Source of the DNA: Cystobacterineae bacterium
GTDB taxonomy: Bacteria > Myxococcota > Myxococcia > Myxococcales > Myxococcaceae
Length of the DNA: 64,000 nucleotides
Assembly (NCBI GenBank): GCA_009782175.1
Contig: WRKR01000010.1
Span: 1 to 64,000 of the forward strand
Direction of reading: 5' to 3'
Every line of letters begins with the position of its first letter. Position 1 is the stretch's first letter. Below are positions 50,192-61,300 of this stretch, one piece after another. The notes under the pieces were generated by a model that ran no database searches, had not been told where the DNA came from, and saw only the letters and a program-made list of their open reading frames with translations. The translations under genes were made by a program, and so were the position numbers.

Positions 50192-51937
50192 ATGGCTGTT
50201 TCTGCTGCTGAATTTAATGGGCGAAGCCTGGCTGTGGGCCTTCTTGTCGCCGCGCTGGTTGGCCTGGCCTACCCTTATATTGTTTTGAGGCTTGGCTTTG
50301 GCCCTACTGTTTCTGTTGTCAGCGCTTTTTTGGCTTTCCTCTTGTTGCAAGGCATTGCCTTTGTCAGCGGCAAATCCAGCAATTGCAGAGAATATAATTT
50401 GGTGCAAACCGCCGGCACGGCCTCTGCACAATCAGCCTTCATGTGCGTGGTATGGGCGGCTTTCGACCTGCTCAACTCAAAACCCGAGTTGGGCCTCAAC
50501 CTCCAGCCAACACCCCTCCAAGTTTTTATTTGGATGACTTTGGCAGGCATGTTGGGCGTGTTGCTTGCGGTGCCATTGAGAAGGCATTTCATTGACGAAG
50601 AAAACCTGCCCTTCCCTGATGGGACAGCCGCGGGAGAAACCCTCAAAATATTGGATGAGGGTAGCCTTCAAGCCAAAGGCAAACTGCGCATGCTTGGCTT
50701 TGGTGGAGCCATAGGCGCCCTCTCCACATGGTTGAGAGACGGCTTCCCCGCGTGGCTGCCTGAAACATTGTTTTTCGGAAATACTTTTAAACCCCTCCAT
50801 GTCGGCTTCTCCCTCAGCTCCCTCTCTTTTGGCTCAGGCCTCATTATTGGCATGCGTGTCACAGCGGCCATGGGCATAGGCGCCCTCTTGGGTTGGTTTG
50901 TGTTGCCTTTCGTTTTGTTGAGGCAGGGGTGGATTCCATCCGCCACTTTTGCCGAAACTTTGAAGTGGACCATGTGGCCGGCAACAGGGCTTATGGTGTC
51001 TGGCGGAATAACAGCTTTGCTGTTGCATGCCCGGAAATTTGCAAACACCTTTAGAGAGCTTTCTAGGGCCCCCCTCCTGGCGCATGACGAGTTTCCTCTT
51101 GCATGGGTTTTTATAGGCTCCCTGGGGCTGGCTGGCGCCCTGGCCCTTGTCCAATATTTCTTCTTCGGCGTGGCTTTCTGGGAGTCCGCCTTGGCCATAG
51201 GCATATCCATCCTGCTTATGCTGGTAGGTACTCGCGTCCTGGGTGAAACCAACTGGGCTCCCATTTCTGTCATGGCCAACCTCGTCCAGGCACTTTTTGC
51301 CTTCTTCTCACCTCACTCCATTGCCACCAATATGGTGGCCTCCGGCATGTCAGGCAGCATTGCCGGCGGCGGAGAGCACCTCATGCAGGACTACCGTGCA
51401 GGAAAAATTGTAGGCTCCAACAACCGCTCGCTGACATTCATGCAACTTCTGGCAACCCCCGTGGGCGCTTTGGCCATTTCCATTGTCTATCCCCTGCTTA
51501 AAGCCCAACACGGCATTGGGCCCGATAAATTCGGAATTGCCCCAGAGCTGGCCCATGCCTCCGGAGCGGGGCTTACTTCTCCCATCAGCGTCAAATGGGC
51601 GGGGTTCGCCGAGTTGCTGCTGGGTGGCTTTGAGCGTCTCCCACCCTATGCCTTGCACGCCTTCCTCATAGGGGCCTTGCTGGGAGCCTTTTTAACCCTC
51701 ACCCAAAAATATGTTTCTGACAATATCCCCTCCGCAACAAGCTTGGCCTTGGGGGTTTTAATTCCCGCCCAATATATATTGCCCATGGCCCTGGGGGGCC
51801 TTTGCCAATATGCATGGAAACAACAATACCCTCGACAAGAAGCCGCGCTTTGTGTGCCGCTGGCATCCGGGCTTATTGTGGGAGAGGCTTTGCTTGCGCT
51901 CAGCATTCCGCTGTTGCATTTTCTCAATTTGTTTTAG
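50192..51937 (+). CDS. OPT-family oligopeptide transporter
   Basis: An integral membrane protein of 581 residues with about 14 predicted helices. OPT hallmarks include NCREYNLVQTAGTASAQSAF and LPFPDGTAAGETL, and late segments such as ATNMVASGMSGSIAGG. Family members import small peptides or metal chelates by proton symport; substrate cannot be told from sequence. The ATG at 50192 follows GAGAGG with a short spacer. The upstream 690 bp hold repeats and the RNA candidate. Confidence 0.9.
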   Translation: MAVSAAEFNGRSLAVGLLVAALVGLAYPYIVLRLGFGPTVSVVSAFLAFLLLQGIAFVSGKSSNCREYNLVQTAGTASAQSAFMCVVWAAFDLLNSKPELGLNLQPTPLQVFIWMTLAGMLGVLLAVPLRRHFIDEENLPFPDGTAAGETLKILDEGSLQAKGKLRMLGFGGAIGALSTWLRDGFPAWLPETLFFGNTFKPLHVGFSLSSLSFGSGLIIGMRVTAAMGIGALLGWFVLPFVLLRQGWIPSATFAETLKWTMWPATGLMVSGGITALLLHARKFANTFRELSRAPLLAHDEFPLAWVFIGSLGLAGALALVQYFFFGVAFWESALAIGISILLMLVGTRVLGETNWAPISVMANLVQALFAFFSPHSIATNMVASGMSGSIAGGGEHLMQDYRAGKIVGSNNRSLTFMQLLATPVGALAISIVYPLLKAQHGIGPDKFGIAPELAHASGAGLTSPISVKWAGFAELLLGGFERLPPYALHAFLIGALLGAFLTLTQKYVSDNIPSATSLALGVLIPAQYILPMALGGLCQYAWKQQYPRQEAALCVPLASGLIVGEALLALSIPLLHFLNLF

Positions 51938-52033
51938 CTTGTCTCTAGCCCGGAGAGGCTTTGGGCGTGTTGTCTGCCTCGCCAGGCCTGTTTCATCAGG
52001 TGCGCCTTGGCTGTTCCTGCTTTGAGGATTGAC

Positions 52034-53263
52034 ATGAAAACTCATTTTTTCAGTTGGGCGAGAGTGCTGCTTGCTGCCTCCATTGCCATCTGGCTCGCTT
52101 CGTGTGCCACTCAACAAGCATCTCAAGGGACTCCCTCCGCCGCCCAAGAGAAGGTCGAAAACCTCATCCATTTTGACACGGCTTCTTGTCAAAAACCCTC
52201 GGGCATTGTTTCTGAAGCAAGCAATGATGAAATAATCCTCGGAGGAATGCTCTCTGTCCAACCCGCCATCCTCGAGTGTTTTGTTCCTCCTCAAAACCGA
52301 AAAAACAACCAAAACATTCATGTCAAACTCACCACCTCCGTCAACAGCCACACGGTGCTTCACCAAGTTGAAGCAGAAAACTTAAGCCCAGAAGGCATTG
52401 CCTGCATAGAAACCGAACTCGCCTCTTTGCAATTCCAACTGCTCCCTCCCAGAGAGACAGAGCAAACGGCCAACATTGCCATCAACTATCCTGCCAACTC
52501 CCCGCAAATTAGCTTCGGCATCAACGAGTCCTCAGACGTCGCCGGACATGTGCGGTTGGCCATCGGCAAAGCTTGTCACTGCTATGCTCCCATGAAGGAG
52601 ATGGGGGTTGCTGAAATATTGATGAATTTAACAGTATCCGCTAAGCAGCCTGCTCAAATTTCTCTTTCAGGAAGCACCCCCATCAGCAATGAAATAGCTG
52701 CTTGCCTCACACCGGAAATTGCAAAGTTGGAGCTGAAGGCCTCACATGGCGCGTTGGAGTTGGGGCGCGTTCCTCTTCAACTTATTAACTCCAAAGCAGA
52801 AAACTTCCCTCCTGAAACCAAGTTGGAGTTGTTGTTTTTGCATGCGGATGGTTTGCGCACTCACCACGCTTCTGTCCTCGCTTTGCGCTTGGGAGAGAGG
52901 ACTCAAGCCAGTGTGGAATATAACAAACTGACGCCTAAACCTAAAGCGCGCCTCACTTCTGCCGCTATGCACAGCCTAAACAAAAGCTGCGAAAACCTGA
53001 TTGAAGCCGACGAGGCATGGGTTGCTGCCACAGAAGCACAGTTTGAATTGGACAAACGCGTCGCAGATATTACGGCGAGGCTCCGCGCCAATGATGCTCG
53101 CTGGGAAGCGGCAGCAAATGTGGCAAGCAACATCGTCCTGGAGTCCCGCGCCGCTTTGGCTGCAGCCCAAAAAATTCTGGCCTCAGATAAAAATACCTGC
53201 GCCAAAAAAGCACCTGCCCTTCCCTCCCTTTCAAAACCGAAACCTTTGAAACGCCGTCGCTAA
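52034..53263 (+). CDS. Lipoprotein of unknown function with C-terminal helical region
   Basis: Not recognised. The signal peptide ends in the lipobox IWLASC. Residues about 45-290 look like two beta-rich modules, each with a pair of Cys and a similar SPEGIACIETELASLQF / SNEIAACLTPEIAKLEL pattern. This pattern resembles the AgmX/PglI-type C-terminal modules of myxobacterial proteins. The last 100 residues are helical (SCENLIEADEAWVAATEAQ) and end in a basic tail. GAGG lies 6 nt before the ATG at 52034. It is 96 bp after the transporter gene and may share its transcript. Confidence 0.65.
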   Translation: MKTHFFSWARVLLAASIAIWLASCATQQASQGTPSAAQEKVENLIHFDTASCQKPSGIVSEASNDEIILGGMLSVQPAILECFVPPQNRKNNQNIHVKLTTSVNSHTVLHQVEAENLSPEGIACIETELASLQFQLLPPRETEQTANIAINYPANSPQISFGINESSDVAGHVRLAIGKACHCYAPMKEMGVAEILMNLTVSAKQPAQISLSGSTPISNEIAACLTPEIAKLELKASHGALELGRVPLQLINSKAENFPPETKLELLFLHADGLRTHHASVLALRLGERTQASVEYNKLTPKPKARLTSAAMHSLNKSCENLIEADEAWVAATEAQFELDKRVADITARLRANDARWEAAANVASNIVLESRAALAAAQKILASDKNTCAKKAPALPSLSKPKPLKRRR

Positions 53264-53310
53264 AACCCGCCCTCCCTAAAACCCGCCGTCTCTAAAACCA
53301 TTGTTAAAAG

Positions 53311-53931
53311 CTATGGGCCAAGAGACTGCGCATGGCGCACGGGCGTTATGTCCAGCACCTCAAAACGCCACGCATCTCTGGCTGCAAAATGCCACCACTC
53401 TTTCCGGTGGGCAATGAAGCCTTCTGACTCCATGGCTGCTTTAAGCTTGTCGCGGTTATGAGCGGCCGCCTTTGAAATACCTTCGGTGGCACCTTGGTAT
53501 GCCATGGGGCTAAACTCATCAAAAGGTGTTGGCATTTCCAGCTCAACACCTTCGGTGTCCGTCAAGGTTAAATCCACAGCAGCTCCCCGGTTGTGGTGGG
53601 AGCCTTTTTGGGGGTTGGCCACAAACCCGGGTTTTGGAAAAATTTTCCACATGGCTTTTTGCACCGACAAAGGCCTATAGCAGTCCCAAAGCTTGAGACG
53701 AAGCCCCTCTTTGGCCAAGCTTTCAGCAACACGGGTTAAACGTTTGGCAACACTCTCACGCAACAAACAACGCGACCCAGGAGGGTATAGGGCGCGACCG
53801 AGAAAATTGTCTTTCTGCGCATAACGCAACTCTATGGTGGCAGCGGGTATATATTCTGCAACATCCACCAAAGGCTCCGTGGCATATGCCCATAAAGGCA
53901 ACCCCATCAGCAAAAAAAATGGCGTTCTCAT
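53311..53931 (-). CDS. ddpX: Secreted D-Ala-D-Ala dipeptidase (VanX/DdpX family, M15D)
   Basis: A zinc peptidase cleaving D-alanyl-D-alanine. A cleavable signal peptide ends near AYATEP. Metal and catalytic motifs are [14 protein letters not shown] (SxHxxGxAxD) and KEWWHF, with the conserved Arg in [11 protein letters not shown]. At 206 residues it is the VanX/DdpX size. Location in the periplasm suggests cell-wall dipeptide recycling rather than vancomycin resistance, and no vanA or vanH is nearby. It overlaps queC by 4 bp. Confidence 0.92.
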   Translation of the reverse strand: MRTPFFLLMGLPLWAYATEPLVDVAEYIPAATIELRYAQKDNFLGRALYPPGSRCLLRESVAKRLTRVAESLAKEGLRLKLWDCYRPLSVQKAMWKIFPKPGFVANPQKGSHHNRGAAVDLTLTDTEGVELEMPTPFDEFSPMAYQGATEGISKAAAHNRDKLKAAMESEGFIAHRKEWWHFAARDAWRFEVLDITPVRHAQSLGP

Positions 53932-54632
53932 GGCTGATATTTCGTCGGGTCAGCCACGCCCGCTTGAAGAAAACCACGCTTTCTCAAACGACAACTTTCG
54001 CACCGACCACAAGCCAATCCACAAAGGGAAGGTGCATAGCAGCTGTGCGTCATTGCATAGTCCACCCCAAGCAAAAGCCCTTTGTGGATGATTTGTGCCT
54101 TGGACAAACCCGCCAAGGGCGTATGAATGTGAAAGGGGGTGCCCTCAATACCTGCTTTGGTGGCAAGCCGAGCAAGGGCTTCAAAGGCCGACACAAACTC
54201 TGGCCTGCAGTCTGGATAGCCACTGTAGTCGACAGCGTTAATGCCCAAAAAAATATCCTGCGCCCCCTTTGTTTCTGCAAACCCTAAAGCCAATGCGAGA
54301 AAAATGGTGTTGCGCGCGGGAACATAAGTGGGGGGAATGCGCTCTCCAACAGTCAGTTTCTCCATGGGCAGTTTCTCCATAGAAAAATCCTCCATGGGAA
54401 CAGGAAGCTCTGAAGTCAACGCTGAGCCCCCCATTTCTCTGAGTGAGCAATGCAAAATATGCAAAGGCGCCCCCAAAGAGGTTGCTATGCGCTCTGCTGC
54501 CTTCAACTCAATGGCATGCCTTTGCCCATAGTCAACGGCAAGGCATAAAGGCGAAAAACCCTCTGCACGTGCAATGGCCAAACATGTCGTCGAGTCCAAG
54601 CCTCCCGAAAAAAGAACAATGGCCTTTCTCAT
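53928..54632 (-). CDS. queC: 7-cyano-7-deazaguanine synthase QueC
   Basis: Makes preQ0 for queuosine from 7-carboxy-7-deazaguanine with ATP and ammonia. The PP-loop motif is [10 protein letters not shown], followed by [10 protein letters not shown], and the zinc site is four Cys in [18 protein letters not shown]. An insert around residues 78-94 repeats the pattern [14 protein letters not shown], encoded by an imperfect short repeat at about 54352-54400. queD, queE and queF are not here. The gene overlaps both neighbours by 4 bp. Confidence 0.94.
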   Translation of the reverse strand: MRKAIVLFSGGLDSTTCLAIARAEGFSPLCLAVDYGQRHAIELKAAERIATSLGAPLHILHCSLREMGGSALTSELPVPMEDFSMEKLPMEKLTVGERIPPTYVPARNTIFLALALGFAETKGAQDIFLGINAVDYSGYPDCRPEFVSAFEALARLATKAGIEGTPFHIHTPLAGLSKAQIIHKGLLLGVDYAMTHSCYAPSLCGLACGRCESCRLRKRGFLQAGVADPTKYQP

Positions 54633-55270
54633 TCTTTTCTTATTCCTTCTATATAATAGACAACTTCTTCCTCATCGCAGTCTCCCAAGCAATCCTCTTC
54701 GGGCAAAGGCGTCGTCATGACAACCAAGGTTCCGCATGCACGCACTGCATCAAACCCGCCTGAAACAGGGCCAGGGGGAAAAATGCTTTCCCCGTCAGCA
54801 ACAGGAATGCCTTCGCTCAACGCAGCTCCACATGCACGCAACTCAGAAGGAGAAATGTTTTGTCCACCCTCAACAAGCGTATCCTCACTCAAAGCATTGC
54901 GTGGGCATTGGCCATGGAGTGACTCGTTTTGAGTCTTGCTCAACAAAGCCACATTCAATGTCTCAACCACATTTTTGTCGCAATCCCCGCATTTATATAT
55001 GCGCTCTGCCACATAAACCGAAACCATGTTTTGCCCGTCAAATTGGGCTGCACGGTTGACGTCGCGATAAACGAAATAGCCGTCAACAAGGTTGCTTTCC
55101 AAACGGAACCGCCCCTTAAATTGGAAACTGCCTTCCACGTCAAATGCGCATTCTTCTTTAAGGGGCGTTGCAGAAAACTCAAAAAGGCCTACGTCTATTG
55201 CTCCAGGCAATGAGGTTGTGCATGCCAAGCCCAAAGATAGAAATGCCACTGCCACAGCATGGTTTAACAT
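54629..55270 (-). CDS. Cys-containing lipoprotein of unknown function
   Basis: Not recognised. A short signal peptide ends in the lipobox LGLACTT. The mature protein (about 195 residues) holds several Cys pairs ([22 protein letters not shown]) and is acidic, resembling small surface lipoproteins of Myxococcota. The ATG at 55270 gives a normal signal peptide; the frame extends to 55357, but that would overlap the TPR gene and lacks a signal. It is first in the lipoprotein-queC-ddpX operon (4-bp overlaps), though no functional link is evident. Confidence 0.65.
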   Translation of the reverse strand: MLNHAVAVAFLSLGLACTTSLPGAIDVGLFEFSATPLKEECAFDVEGSFQFKGRFRLESNLVDGYFVYRDVNRAAQFDGQNMVSVYVAERIYKCGDCDKNVVETLNVALLSKTQNESLHGQCPRNALSEDTLVEGGQNISPSELRACGAALSEGIPVADGESIFPPGPVSGGFDAVRACGTLVVMTTPLPEEDCLGDCDEEEVVYYIEGIRKE

Positions 55271-55326
55271 GTGAATGTGCGCATGAGGTTTTTGTGGATT
55301 TGCTCCAATGTTTTTCTCGCTATTTC

Positions 55327-58300
55327 TTATGAAGTGCTTTTTTGCGAAAAAGACCATTGCCCGAGGGCTTCCAATATATGGTTAACAATGCCTTTGAATG
55401 CTGCACTGGTTTTCAATCTTTCTCCAAAAGCATTGAAGTCAATCTCCGCATGTGCTCCTTCAAGTGCAACAAGCACACGAGCAGCAGCCATGAGTGATGG
55501 ATATGCCTTAAATGCCTCTTGAACAACCGATACCCACGTTTCACTTTCTGTGGCCAAGTCGCGACGCCCTGAAAGTACAAGCGCCAATGCCGTCAAATAA
55601 CCAAGCTCTGCTAAACCAAAGCGCGTCAAGGCCTCTTGTCCAAAAACCAACACATTGCCTGTTGCCAGCCAAGCCTCAACCCCTCCTCTTGTGTCCATAA
55701 CCAAAACCAATTCCTTGCCACCCAATTGCAAAACAACGTTGCGGAGAATTTGATAGGTTTTGGGCAAAGAGGATTCTGTCAGCAATAAAGCATCCTCAGG
55801 AGCAGGCAACACCGCACTATATTTTATGGGTGCTCCCAGAAGCATGGCCGCAGGCTCCATAGATGAGTTCAACACCGCAGCCAACTCATAAGTCCAACTC
55901 GAAAACTTCCCCTCTTCTCGCTCATGAAATACAAGCGACAAAGCCTTCCATGCTTCAACCTCTTCCCAGTTTTCTTTCAGAAGGTTTATTTGCGCGGCAA
56001 CATATAAGTCCTTCATTTCCGGCGACAAGGCCTTCTCACAAAAATCTGAAAGTTGCTTTGTCAAAACCAACGGTGGATTTTCTCTCGCCTCAAGAAATTT
56101 CCAGCCATAATCAAGAATGAGAGCTGTTTCTTCACTTGCAATGGCATTTGACAATTTGCCTGCAATAAATTGCGTTAACCTGTCCGTCGTGGGTTGTGTC
56201 TCATCCAGATCAGTCCTCGCCAAGTCTCCCTCAGCAGCTTGCGCTAAACCGCTCTCAACAGCTTGCGCTAAGTCTCCCTCAACAACTGGCGCTAAATCTC
56301 CCTCGGCAGCTTGCGCTAAGCCGCTCTCAGCAGCTTGCGCCAGATCTTCCTCAACAGCTTGCACCAATTCGTTTGCAAAGGATTGTGTCAATTCATCTCC
56401 AAAGAATTCTGCTGATTCGTCTTCGGGGAATTGCGTTGCTTCCATCAGGGATTGCATTTTGTCCGTAATGTTTCTGGCTCTGTATGCATCCTCAACGGGT
56501 TGCGTTGGCTGGCCTGTTGGCAGCTCTGCAGAAAATTTTTCAAAGTTCAGCTGCACGCGTAACTTTTGCATTTCCGGGTGATCTGCAAACTGTGAAACAA
56601 TTTCAGATGCTTGGTGGAAATGGTTGTTTTCAAAAAAGGCTGTGGCCAAGCGCAGCATGCGTTGAGTCCACAAATTGTCGGGAAGCGTATTTGGAAACTC
56701 TTTTCTCGTTTGAGAAAGCTGTTGGAAAGCTCCATCTAAATCACCCGCCTGCTCCATAGCATCTGCGGCATGAAGCCACCAGCGAGCTTTGAGGTCTCCC
56801 CCCACCATGTCAGCAGCACTCTTCCAGGCATTTGCTGCTTGCGCAAAATGCTTCAGGGAACGGTTCACCTGTGCAATGAGAAGCCAACCTTTGGTTGTTG
56901 GGCGCAACGCCAAAGAAGCACTTGCGGCACTCAGAGCTTCTTCGAAAGCCCCCGAGTTTTGAAAACCTTGTGCTGCTTCCAACAGCAGTTTGGCCGCTGC
57001 CTCTCCTGTTGCTTTTTCAGCGCGCCTTAACCATATTTGTGACAGACCTCGAATATTCCCCCGTTTCTTCCAAATACGCTCCAAGCCTTCCAAGGCTTTC
57101 AGTGAAAGCTCTTCTCCTCCTTTTTCGCTTAAAAACTCAAATGCTGCTATGGCACCATCCATGTCTTCCAGAGACTCTTTCTTCTCCCCCAACTCCATCC
57201 ATGCCTGGTAAATTTCTGGCAGCAATTCTTCAGGAGAGCGCTGAGTTAAAACGGGCAGCACTTCTCCAAGCGACACCCAATCTCCATTTTGTCTGCTTAA
57301 TCGCGCCTTGGCTTGCAATGCCGCCAGGTTTTGGTCGTCTAAAGCAAGGGCTTTGTCCAGCAAAGACAAACTTCGCCCAAAATTATCCTGAATCAGGAGC
57401 GCTGCTTCAATCAAAGCTTGTGCTCCTCTTTCTCCACTCACGGAATGCGCATAGCGCTCCCGCAAGTGCAGCTCCTCTTCCAGCATTCCCATTTCAGACA
57501 ACGTCGTCACTGTGCGGTTGAAAATCACCTCGTCAGTGGAGTTTAAATCAAACAACAACTGCAAAGCAGCAAGCCCTTTGTCTTTGAGCCCTTCTATTTT
57601 TGAAGCAGCATCCAAAAGGGAAAACGCTTCTTCACCCTGAGCTCTTTGCGCTATTACCAAGCGAACATGATAGAGGTTTTCTATGTCCCTTTGTATGGCA
57701 TAAACTTCAGCCAACCCAGACAAAGCCGCTGTGCCAAAATCACTTTCAGGGACAAGCTGCCATACTTGCTTTAATGCCTCTTCCGCATCAATAAAAGCCT
57801 GGCTCTCCATCGCCGCCTGAGACACACGAAACCAAAGCCTTGCCTGATCCTCTACACTCAAGCCTGAATTCCCTAAGTGCAACAAGCGCCTGTCAAAAGG
57901 TTGCGCAGCTTTGGCGCCTCCGGATTGAAAAGCCAATTCAGCTCGAGCATGCAACCCCTCCAGATCGTTTGGCACTCTTTCGAGCAGCAGATCATAAGCA
58001 AAAGCAGCTCCCTCCCAATCCCCTGCCTTCATCAAAACCGATGCGCGCTCTCTCAGCAATGAAAGCGCTTCTTCTTCTTCAGAGTGCTCCGCACGCTCTG
58101 CCAACAACGTGGAGAGTTTGAGGGGGTTTTGCTCAAAGCGCTTCTTCAGCCTCAAAAACGCACGGTCATCCTGTGGACATATTTCAAAAGCAAGCTGCTC
58201 ACACTGCACCGCTTCTTCTTGCTCACCCCATTGCTCAAAAATGTCCGCTGCCTCCAAAAACCGCACCAGCCCTTGCTCTGAAGGCTCCACTCCAGCTCGA

Positions 58301-61300
58301 CGGGCCAACAGCTTGGCCAAGCTCAACCATTCTCCTTGCTCTCTTAAAAAGCTGCAATACCTTTCGAAAACAGCATGCAAAGGGCTGCGCTCCAATAGCA
58401 GTTTGTCCAACTCTGCTGCCTCGTTGTGCTGCTTCAGCGTGTGAAGCTTGTCGGCAACGCACAGCAGCAAATGCATGTCTTCTGGTGCAGCAACGCGCGC
58501 GGCCAACAAAGCTGAAATGGCTTGGGCTTCACAAGCGGGTTGCTTCTCCCATATTTCCGCAGCTCGCATGAGCAAAGCAGCGCGCTCGCCTTCAACAGAA
58601 GTGGAAGCCAAGGTTTCAAAATAAGCCGCCATTTCTTCCTGGCGGTTTTGGCTTTCTAAAAATGCCAACAACCGCTGTTCTGCCAACTCAAAGCGAGGCT
58701 GCAACTTGAGGGCTGTTTTTAAAGCTTCCTGTTGCTCGCTGAAATTTCCAAGCTCCTGATAAGTATCCGCAAGCGCCACGAGAGACTTTGCCTTCTCTTG
58801 ACGCTCTGGCGTACTTCCTATGCAACGCAACAGCCACAACACACGGGTTTTGGCTTGCTCCATTTTTTGAGTTATTTCACGCCCCAGATTGGCAACCGCC
58901 CATTGAGGTGAAAGCCTCCATGCTGCCTCCAAATGGCCCAAGGCCTCTTGCCAACCCCCCTGTTTTTCCATAACCAGACGTGCTTGCCGAATATAAACCT
59001 CTGCCGCCTCCTGGTGTCTCCCCTCGTCCTCACAAAGCTCAGCCATGGCCTGCAGCGTGCGCAAAACCTCATGGATATTTCCCAATAACTCTTGCGCTCC
59101 TAACTCCTCTTCCCATGCCTCCAGTGCACCTTGAATGTCTCCCGCTCCAAGACGCAGCAAGGCAAGTTTGTTTAAATGTTTGGAAACAAGCTCCGGTTGG
59201 TTGAGTGGACGAAGCAAAGCCACATGCTCTTCTTGAAGGCTCTGCAGGTTTTCAGCTGTTTTTTCCGCTAACAAAAACAAACTCTCGCCCAAAGAGGTAT
59301 TTTTTAATTCGAGAAAAGCTTGCCGTGCAAACGCCAATGTTTGGCCAAAGAAACTTTCCCCCATCGGTTGCTCTTCAAAATGCTTGAGCCAAAAAAGCAT
59401 TCCCGCTTCTGCATTTTGAGCAGAAAGCAACGCCACCATTTTGTTGAGTGCCGGCAAGCATTGAGGGGAAGAGGAAAGAATATCCTCCAAAACAAGCTTG
59501 GCCTCTTCTGGTTTTCCAGCTGTTTCCAAAACATCCGCCAAATACAGTTTGGCCTGCTGACTTTCTTCGGGAAATGCAGCCGCATCCAAAGCTTCTGCCC
59601 ACTGCCTAACAACAGGCAACGCTTCTTCTATGGCACCTTTAAAATAAAGTAGCCTGGCAAACCGGCTTAACTCTTCCCCTTCGGCAGGGTGGAGTTTTTG
59701 CGCTTCTCTGAGCAAATGCAATTCTCTGCCATCATCGCTGAGCTGTTGTGCCCACTTCGCTGCATAGCGCAGCAAGCTTGCCGCTTGCACAGGGGGGGTA
59801 TTTTTGGCTGCTGCTTCTAAAAAACCAATGGCCTCTTGGAGTTCATTCTTTTTCGCCAGAAGCTCTGCAAGCGTGACGCGCAACGGCTGGCTTGGGTTTC
59901 CCAACACAATGGCTCTTCGGAGCGCAGCTTCAGCGGGAGCAAGCCAATTCAGTTTCTCCAAATAAACACGGGCCAACTCTTCATAAAGCAGCGCTGCTCC
60001 TGCTTTCGGCGCACGCAGCGCTTCTGCAGAAAGCACTTCGGACAAACCTTCAAAGTCGCCAACCTCTCTCAAGCAGCGTTTATAGCCTTCCAGCGCCGTC
60101 TCGTTGGATGGGGATAAGGCAAGAACTTCATCAAAAACTTGGCTTGCTTCTGCAAGCATGCCCCTTGTTTCCAGCGAGCCGGCGCGCGCCAAAAGGGCTT
60201 CGACACGCAAAGCATTGGGGCCTTGCTGTGCAGCCTTTGCAAAGGCCTCTTCAGCAGCAACAACATCCCCTTCTTCAAGCTTCTTTTGTGCCAAGCACAT
60301 CCAAGCTTGTGAGCGCACCGCTTCTGCAATGGGCAATTGGAGCGCAAGCTCCCAAGCTTGCACGCTCCAGGCAGCTTCAGGCATTTTTGCCAACGCAACC
60401 ACGCGGCCAGCTGCTTTTTGAAGGGCAGCCTCGTCTGATATTCCCGTCTCAACCGCTTGCCTCCAACAAGCCAACTCTTCGTCAAATGCTCCAAGCTCAC
60501 ACTCAATGCCTGCAAGGTGAACCAAAAGCTCCACGGAGGGCACAGCAAACAGAAACTTCGCCTGTCGCAAATCCTCTTTGGCTTTTGCAAAATCCCCCAT
60601 GGCCATATAGAGGTTTGCCCGTTCCCAAAACCAAGAAGCTTTTTGCTCCTTAACGGAGCAATGAATGAGGGCTTCTAACCAAAGTATTTTTTCTGGAGCT
60701 GCCGCCCCATTGCGAGCATATTTCCAAAGCAACTGTGGCGCCCAAGCATCTTCTGTCTCTTCAGAGAAGGCTTGGCGAAGCAACTCAACAATGGATGCTT
60801 GGACTCCCAGAGAAAGCGAAGCTTCAATATATTTTCGACGTATTGCCTTGGACTCTTCTTGAGGCACCAATGGCCACAGCTTTTCCAGGCATTCAACCTC
60901 AGCAGAAACATCCTCTGTCGTCTGAAAAAGCAATACGGCCATTCTCAACAACTCAATGTCCTGCGAAACATGTGGCAAGCACATTTTGACCCACTCCGCC
61001 GCCCTTTTGCTTTGAGCAAGTGCATGGGCACAAAAAGCAGCGCGCCTGGCAACTTCAACACGGTCTATGGACAAAGAAACTTGCTCTTGCTCTGTGGCAC
61101 TTAGCAAAATTTCGCAGTCATCCAAAGCAACAGCCGGCTCCACCTTCTCTGTCAACAAACTCCTTCTGAGTCTGGCAGCCAACAACAAACCATTGCAAGC
61201 AATGGCCTTCGTCAAAAGCTCCACCTCTTCAGGCTCTCCAACTTTCAACTGAGCAGCAGCCCAATAGCTTTCAGCCGCTCTCTTGGGCTCCACCGTATGA

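Noticed and set aside
50043-50288. Plus-strand 81-residue hydrophobic frame before the OPT gene
   Set aside because: It starts inside a dispersed repeat, overlaps the OPT start in another frame and has no ribosome site.
53311-53931. Vancomycin resistance gene vanX
   Set aside because: The protein has a signal peptide and lacks vanH/vanA neighbours; the DdpX-like wall-recycling role fits better.
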